Shown: one piece after another, positions 61,205 to 64,000 of the stretch
How the letters are laid out: every line of letters begins with the position of its first letter
Numbering within the stretch: the stretch's first letter is position 1
NCBI GenBank assembly: GCA_016712535.1
Contig: JADJQW010000002.1
Location: 310,001 to 374,000, forward strand
Reading direction: 5' to 3'
Length of the DNA: 64,000 nt
Source of the DNA: Flavobacteriales bacterium
GTDB lineage: Bacteria > Bacteroidota > Bacteroidia > Flavobacteriales_F > PHOS-HE28
Notes under the pieces: generated by a model
What the model was told of the DNA's origin: nothing
Database searches by the model: none
The model's input: the letters and a program-made list of their open reading frames with translations, nothing else
Program-made: the position numbers and the translations under genes

Positions 61205-61957
61205 TCGTTCAGCGTCAGCAACGCGTGCGTGGGATCGCAGACCGTATTCACCAGCAACAGCACGACCAGTGGTTCGCCGATCATCGGCTGGACCTGGAGC
61301 TTCGGCAACGGGGCTACGGCGACGGGTCCGCAGGCCAGCACCTCGTTCGCCACGGCCGCGCAGTACAGCGCAACGCTGACCGTGTTCGCGCAGAATGGCT
61401 GCAGCCACACGACCACGCAGGTCTTCGACATCCTCGATGCACCGGTCGCTGGCTTCAGCATCAGTGGCGACCCCTACACCGACACGCCCATCGCGTTCGC
61501 GGACAGCTCCGTCGGCGCAACCAATTGGCACTACAGCTTCGGAGACGGGTCCGGCGCGATCAGCGCAGAGCCTACGCATGAGTATGCGCAGTCCGGGCAG
61601 TACGTCATCGTGCAAACGGTGACCAACGCGGCGGGCTGCACGGACCAGGATTCCTTGCTCATCGTCATCGAGGAGAAGGACATTCTTCCGCCGAAGCTCC
61701 CGAATGCCTTCAGCCCGAACGGCGACGGCGTGAACGATGTGTTCTACGTGCGCGGCGGTCCCTTCCTCACCATGGAGCTGAGGATCTACAACGGCTGGGG
61801 CGAAATGATCTTCGAGACCACGGACCCCGCATTCGGCTGGGACGGCACCTACAACGGCAAGCCGGAGATCAACGGCGTGTACGTGTACACCGTGGTCGCC
61901 ACCTCGGTCGATGGCCTTGAGCATGACCGTTCCGGAAAAGTCACTTTGATCCGATAG
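53783..61957 (+). CDS. Giant repeat surface protein, C-terminal part with PKD-like and T9SS type B sorting domains
   Basis: 2,724 residues in the same frame as the upstream part. It holds units 26-53 of the 88-residue array, progressively more diverged, then two PKD-like domains (about 61205-61670, with WTWSFGNG and WHYSFGDGSG) and the gliding-motility-associated C-terminal domain: LPNAFSPNGDGVNDVFYV, LRIYNGWGEMIFETTD, GWDGTYNGK, VYVYTVVA. That domain is the T9SS type B signal for passage through the outer membrane. The GTG at 53783 is not a credible start: it lies inside a repeat unit and gives no signal peptide. So this is best read as the second half of one 5,389-residue protein split by the TAA. 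It may be silent in this sequence unless the stop is read through or is an error. The PorP/SprF gene follows at once. Confidence 0.85.
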   Translation: MNAGANGTVCANAATINLNGSVAGAVGGVWTGGAGVFSPNSITLNATYTPTAAEIANGSVTLTLTSAGNGLCNPVSSQVTYTITPAPTVNAGADQTLCGNNANAVLNATVTVATGVQWSGGSGLYAPGSTAQNITYMPSPIEIANGSVTLTVTTTGNGNCAAVSDQVTLTFTNAPIANAGPDQTVSSNNANTTLAGSFSVATGIVWSGGAGTYNPDNTAVSAVYTPTAAEIAAGSVTLTMTTTGNGACAPSSDQMTITFGAAPTANAGPDQTICANNASVALNGAVTIATGGIWSGGTGTFTPNSAALNATYMPSATEIAAGTVTLTLTTVGNGNSNPVSDQVVITITPAPVVNAGANITVCGNQSTAQLAGVVNNATGGIWSGGAGTFNPSSNNLNATYTPSLGEIASGTVTLTLTSTGNGLCNAVSDQVLIAIAPTPAVNAGADATVCSNNAAVQMAASVSNAGGGIWSGGTGGFSPSITALNAVYTPSTTELNNGSVTLNLTSTGNGTCAQVTDQVFIVFTQSPVVNAGLDRTVCSNDPTVVLNGSLTIATGGVWSGGGGTFTPNANALNATYVPSPAEVALGTATLTLTSTGNGLCNAVSDQMVISIIGAPVANAGSDLFACSNNPQVQLGGSVSGAGGGQWSGGSGTFAPSIASLNAVYTPTPAEVAAGTLTLTLTTIGNGNCVAVSDEVLVTFTAAPTANAGAGGVFCANNASIPLNGSVTVANGGAWSGAQGTFSPNANSLNAVYTPSVGELAAGSVTLTLTTTGNNGCTAVSSQVTYTFTPAPTANAGADPFSCANNATVQLNGEVTVATGGLWTGGTGGFNPNNGTLNATYTPSAAEIAAGSATLTLTTVGNGSCNAVSDQVVINIAPAPIVSAGAALQACANNAAVQLNGSVLNAAGGIWIGAGSFSPNASTLNAIYTPTAAEIANGSATVTLTSAGNGLCTAVSSQVTITYTPAPTVEAGNPQTLCANNAAVQLAGNVTGANGGIWSGGAGTFAPGANALNGVYTPSGSEVNAGNLWLFLTSTGNGGCSAVNDSVQVLFTPAPTINAGADANVCANAPQVQLEGAVTVASGGVWSAGNGTFTPSSAALNATYAPSLSEIAAGQVTLTLTSSGNGNCIAVQDAMVITIDPVPVVNAGPDQAICANNPSLQLNGFVGNAPGAIWSGGTGNYVSGAAATATEYIPTAAEIAAGSITFTLTSTGTTICSAMSDQMVVTFTGSPIVDAGPDQAVCSNNSAVQLNGNVINANGGAWSGGNGTYSPASNVFAPVYTPTAAEVASGSVTLTLMSTGNGNCFAVSDQVLITFTPAPVANAGTDLNVCENNPVVNLAGSMTVATGGAWSGGLGAFAPDASTLNAQYTLTPFELQQGSVTLTLTSTGNGNCLAVNDQLTITVAPAPAVSAGSDITACSSELQVPLGGTVSGGASTGQWSTSGTGIFSPSANMLNATYIASSLDSLNGGVDLTLTSTSNGLCTSVSDMLTLTILPNAVASAGADQAICATQGTINLNGAITGNATQGSWTTTGAGSFSPGPDAANAVYSIAPSDAVNGTVTFTWSVNSCDNASDEMVLTITPESVVDAGTDQVTCVSDLSILVNGAVSGASATGAWSTLGTGSFQNASTALANIYNASTSDSLAAGVDLVLTATNTGACPAASDIVHIAILPFGTVNAGADLSFCANNATVALNGSLVGDATQIQWTSSGTGAFFPNNGVLTPTYIPSALDTAIGNLTLMLSALNSCNNATDAMQLTLTPAPYVNAGPDQTYCNQVTQFDLNGAISGITDMGQWTTNGTGTMSSAGSLSTTYNASPVDVANGLITFTLSSLNNGNCNAVSDQMTIYLTSGLAADAGPDQSACVSSTYAQLQGQVINGSPSGTWSATGTGSFLPSADVTNAQYHFTPTDIANGSVVLTFLSTNTGTCPPVQDQMVLTFGNSSFAYAGADQSLCANAPIAQLEGNFSGGAQGSVWSSNGSGFFSNSTDPNATYTLSAADIANGGVLLTLTTITDGTCAVASDAMTLSVQALPSINAGSDIVACSAAPVQVVANAVNTPGGTWSTSGSGTFLDANALATLYYPSAADSAVGTVTLTVTTTGVAPCSAVSDELVISFGGGLAATAGADVIACSTEPNIVLNGIVAGTTTGQWSTTGTGSFMPSATALDATYVPGAADFVIGNVSLILSTTNNQGCAAGRDTLVVSYHVPPVVNAGADELLCNGLEDVQLNGVEQNAGSVQWFTTGTGSFSPAADAANAVYAPTANDSIAGGVYLILTGFGTGTCGNHSDSLFIDIGPTRIADAGSDINLCADGNFWQMAGSVTGVSGGVWSTTGAGTFLPSPTALSATYVPSQTDLVFQQLQFVLSTTGNMGCPAHTDTMVVHLQAPPTVNAGADINVCDASSAIDLSGSFTGAGGVLWTSNGSGVFVPSNTAANASYQPGPTDEQNGTVRMILTTTGNASCAAASDTLFLSFVNPLQASFSVSNACVGSQTVFTSNSTTSGSPIIGWTWSFGNGATATGPQASTSFATAAQYSATLTVFAQNGCSHTTTQVFDILDAPVAGFSISGDPYTDTPIAFADSSVGATNWHYSFGDGSGAISAEPTHEYAQSGQYVIVQTVTNAAGCTDQDSLLIVIEEKDILPPKLPNAFSPNGDGVNDVFYVRGGPFLTMELRIYNGWGEMIFETTDPAFGWDGTYNGKPEINGVYVYTVVATSVDGLEHDRSGKVTLIR

Positions 61958-61974
61958 CGCAACCCTGAGCAACC

Positions 61975-62961
61975 ATGAGAACGACCAAGAACCTATTGTC
62001 GGCCCTCGCGCTGTGCGGCGTTGGCCTTTTGCGCGCCCAGGACGGCCAGCTGTCGCAGTACGATGCGGCGCCGGTGATGCTGAACCCTGCGCTGACGGGC
62101 ATGTACGAGAACGCGGAGTTCCGCATGGCATGCAACGTCCGGAGCCAGTGGAACAGCCTGGCGAGCAACTTCCTCACCACGGCCTTCGGGTATGACCTCT
62201 CGTTCCAGAGGCGCTTCGGCGTGGGGATGTCGCTGAGCAACTACAACATGGCGGGGATCATGAACAATTTCCAGTTCGGGCTCTCGGGTGCGTACAACGT
62301 TTCGGACCCCAAGGCGCACCACACCCTTTCGACAGGCGTGCATCTCGGTCTGCTGTACAAGAAGGTGAATGATCAGAACCTGCTCTGGGACTCGCAGTAC
62401 AGCAACGGTTACTTCAATTCCGACCTTCCATCCGGCGAGATCACCCAGCGCGGCGCGCGCTTGATGCCCGATGTCTCCGTTGGCCTGGCTTATCGCTCGA
62501 CTAATCCGCGCAGGAGCATCAATCCGTTCGTGAATGCGGCGCTCTTCCATGTCACCATGCCAGACGAGTCGATCTATCGCACGGCCAAGAGCAAGATGCC
62601 GATCCGGTATTCGGCCAACGGTGGCGTGCGCGTGAAGCTCTCAGAGGGGCTGATCCTGATCCCGCAGGGCTTGTACATGCGCCAGGGGAACGACCAGCAG
62701 ATCCACGCGGGGATGATGGGCGAGTTCGCCATCGGCGGATCGGTGTACAGTGCGATCTGCGGGGCATCGTACCGCGTGAGAGACGCCATCGTGGCGCATG
62801 TGGGCCTGAAGCACAAGAACAGCGCCTACCGCTTCAGCTACGACGTGAACACATCGCCGCTGCGCTCGTATTCCCGCAGCAACGGGGCCTTCGAGTTCTC
62901 GATCATCTACTACGGCACGCACGCGGGCCGTGAGCGGCGATTGACGAGCAGCGCGTTCTGA
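61975..62961 (+). CDS. Type IX secretion system membrane protein, PorP/SprF family
   Basis: 328 residues. A signal peptide (LLSALALCGVGLLRAQDG) is followed by the family opening QLSQYDAAPVMLNPALTGMYENA and a beta-barrel with repeating amphipathic strands ending in an aromatic residue-rich C-terminus (FEFSIIYYGTHAG). PorP/SprF proteins are outer-membrane barrels that partner with type B-sorted cargo and help retain or secrete it. The gene lies 17 nt after the giant gene, the usual genetic arrangement for such cargo/partner pairs, so it is probably the dedicated partner and part of the same transcript. Confidence 0.93.
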   Translation: MRTTKNLLSALALCGVGLLRAQDGQLSQYDAAPVMLNPALTGMYENAEFRMACNVRSQWNSLASNFLTTAFGYDLSFQRRFGVGMSLSNYNMAGIMNNFQFGLSGAYNVSDPKAHHTLSTGVHLGLLYKKVNDQNLLWDSQYSNGYFNSDLPSGEITQRGARLMPDVSVGLAYRSTNPRRSINPFVNAALFHVTMPDESIYRTAKSKMPIRYSANGGVRVKLSEGLILIPQGLYMRQGNDQQIHAGMMGEFAIGGSVYSAICGASYRVRDAIVAHVGLKHKNSAYRFSYDVNTSPLRSYSRSNGAFEFSIIYYGTHAGRERRLTSSAF

Positions 62962-62963
62962 TC

Positions 62964-62998
62964 CCGGCCAAAGCCGGATGGCGCGTGTCCGCAGCGCC
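62964..62998. terminator. Tandem hairpins between convergent genes
   Basis: CCGGC-CAAA-GCCGG (62964-62977) and GGCGC...GCGCC (62980-62998, 9-nt loop) are two successive inverted repeats in the 42-bp gap. There is no T-run after them on either strand, so the call is tentative. Confidence 0.35.
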
Positions 62999-63003
62999 CC
63001 AGT

Positions 63004-63948
63004 CTATTTCAGCGTGACGCGCTTCACCACGCGCCCGGCACCGGTACTGATGCTGACGAGGTAAGGGCCCGCAGCCAGCTTGCTCACATCGAGCTGAAGG
63101 TTCGTGGCAACGCCATTGGGGCTCTCAGATAGTGCGACTCCGCCGAGCGCGTTGATGATCTCGATGCGCTCCAAGGGAGCAGCGCTGGCGTTGCTGATGT
63201 TGAGGATGCCGTTGGCAGGGTTCGGCCACAAGCTCACCTGGGCATCCATGGCTTCCTGGACCCCTGTGGGCACTTCCACCGTGAGCTGGATCACCGGGCG
63301 CCGATCGTTCATGTCGACATTGTTGAAGGTGCTGGACAGCGATGCTTGAAGGCTGGTGTTGCCGCTGGCGTAGATCCGGTCCACCACGGTCGTATTCACC
63401 CATTCGAACGCGCCGGTGGCGATGGGCGCGGCTGCCGCTGAGATGTCCCATTCCGTGAGGATCTCCAAGGAACCGCCGGTATAGGTGAACGGGGACGTGA
63501 GCGTGAAGTCGATGTAGCCCGGGCTTGCTGTGGCGGGAATGGACTGCGAGGCATTGGTGTAAACCAGCACTGCACCTGCGCTCAGGTTGGCCCAGGTCTC
63601 CGTGGCGTTCGAGTACGAAGCCGCGCTCGAGTTCTTCATGTAGATGCTGAAGACCGCAGGGCCCGCTGCCGTGCTCGCAGTGCTCTTCATCCATCCCGTG
63701 CTGAGGATCACCGTGCCCGGAACGATGCCCACGGCCGCGAGCTCATCCTGGCTATAGAGGTATGCGAAGCGGCTGTAGCGGTAGAAGAGCGTGGACGACA
63801 AGTAGATGGGCCCCACAGCATACAAAGGCGTGTTCGGTGCCCCGGTGTTGATCTCCAGCACTTGGGCGCGCGCCTGGAAGCCGCTCGCGGACAACAGGGT
63901 CAGCACGAGCAAATGGGCGAGGCTCTGACCGATTAGCGTGCGCTTCAT
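63004..63948 (-). CDS. Secreted protein with T9SS type A sorting domain
   Basis: 314 residues. A signal peptide (LAHLLVLTLLSASGFQARAQ) precedes a beta-rich domain of about 210 residues with Ser/Thr/Ala-rich strands (IYMKNSSAASYSNATETW, TSPFTYTGGSLEILTEWD), similar in style to extracellular domains of Bacteroidota surface proteins but not recognised. The C-terminal 75 residues (VSLWPNPANGILNISNASAA, then AAGPYLVSISTGAGRVVKRV) form a T9SS type A sorting domain. The protein would be exported across the outer membrane. It is convergent with the PorP/SprF gene. No promoter match was found in the 52 bp upstream inside the window. Confidence 0.82.
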   Translation of the reverse strand: MKRTLIGQSLAHLLVLTLLSASGFQARAQVLEINTGAPNTPLYAVGPIYLSSTLFYRYSRFAYLYSQDELAAVGIVPGTVILSTGWMKSTASTAAGPAVFSIYMKNSSAASYSNATETWANLSAGAVLVYTNASQSIPATASPGYIDFTLTSPFTYTGGSLEILTEWDISAAAAPIATGAFEWVNTTVVDRIYASGNTSLQASLSSTFNNVDMNDRRPVIQLTVEVPTGVQEAMDAQVSLWPNPANGILNISNASAAPLERIEIINALGGVALSESPNGVATNLQLDVSKLAAGPYLVSISTGAGRVVKRVTLK

Positions 63949-64000
63949 GGTGCTTTGAACAGGAGTTGGTGGATTGACCAGTGCTGCCGCTGCGATGAGC

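Noticed and set aside
1..64000. tRNA, rRNA, insertion sequences, prophage or restriction/defence islands
   Set aside because: Spacers are short and hold no cloverleaf or rRNA-like sequence; no transposase, integrase, phage or nuclease-helicase genes were seen.

Overview
The window is gene-dense, GC-rich DNA from a member of the Bacteroidota, most likely a high-GC Flavobacteriales-type lineage known mainly from environmental genomes. The evidence is a PorP/SprF outer-membrane protein, three proteins with type IX secretion (T9SS) sorting domains (type A and the gliding-motility-associated type B), a DUF4837/DUF4292/EnvC/TPR lipoprotein neighbourhood, near absence of Shine-Dalgarno sequences, and Bacteroidota-type -7 promoter elements (TAnnTTTG and close variants) just upstream of many start codons. 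No tRNA, rRNA, CRISPR array, insertion sequence or prophage was seen. No gap between genes reaches 300 bases; the longest is about 195 bases (45594-45787).

Layout. (1) 1-17643: the end of a MORN-repeat protein, then a 16 kb region with eight large multi-pass membrane proteins that look like GT-C or GT-C-related glycosyltransferases, and two family-2 glycosyltransferases of the polyprenyl-phosphate-sugar synthase type. Four of the eight share T(H/W)DEA, an NHxLN-like and RGYG motifs and look like paralogues. The two subunits of a 3-oxoacid CoA-transferase (scoA at 684, scoB at 6642) are split apart by three of these genes. (2) 17651-27413: housekeeping and miscellaneous genes: a PolB-like exonuclease, a conserved small protein, a serine hydrolase, a secreted BNR-repeat protein, lipB, a GxxExxY gene framed by near-perfect inverted repeats, a phosphoglucose/phosphomannose isomerase, lysS and a frameshifted membrane-protein gene. 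(3) 27414-41108: mostly minus-strand envelope genes: a HEAT-cyclophilin fusion lipoprotein, DUF4837, a LysM lytic transglycosylase, gatA, tatA, an EnvC-type factor, a DUF4292 lipoprotein, a TPR lipoprotein, a sugar nucleotidyltransferase, dut and a flippase. (4) 41211-45593: an enoyl-CoA hydratase and a very large NtrY-like histidine kinase. (5) 45788-63948: a giant T9SS surface protein of about 5,390 codons, a PorP/SprF partner and one more T9SS cargo.

The giant gene is the outstanding object. It has a signal peptide, an IgGFc-binding-like N-terminal domain, 53 tandem units of about 88 residues, PKD-like domains and a type B sorting domain. Units 3-26 form a higher-order array of eight three-unit blocks (792 bp each). 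A single in-frame TAA at 53765-53767, where sibling units have TTC, cuts the frame in two, leaving the secretion signal on the downstream half. Whether this is a real nonsense mutation, a phase-variable state or an assembly error cannot be decided from the sequence alone.

A possible functional link (inference only) is that the lipid-linked-sugar glycosyltransferases decorate envelope or T9SS-exported proteins such as the giant repeat protein.
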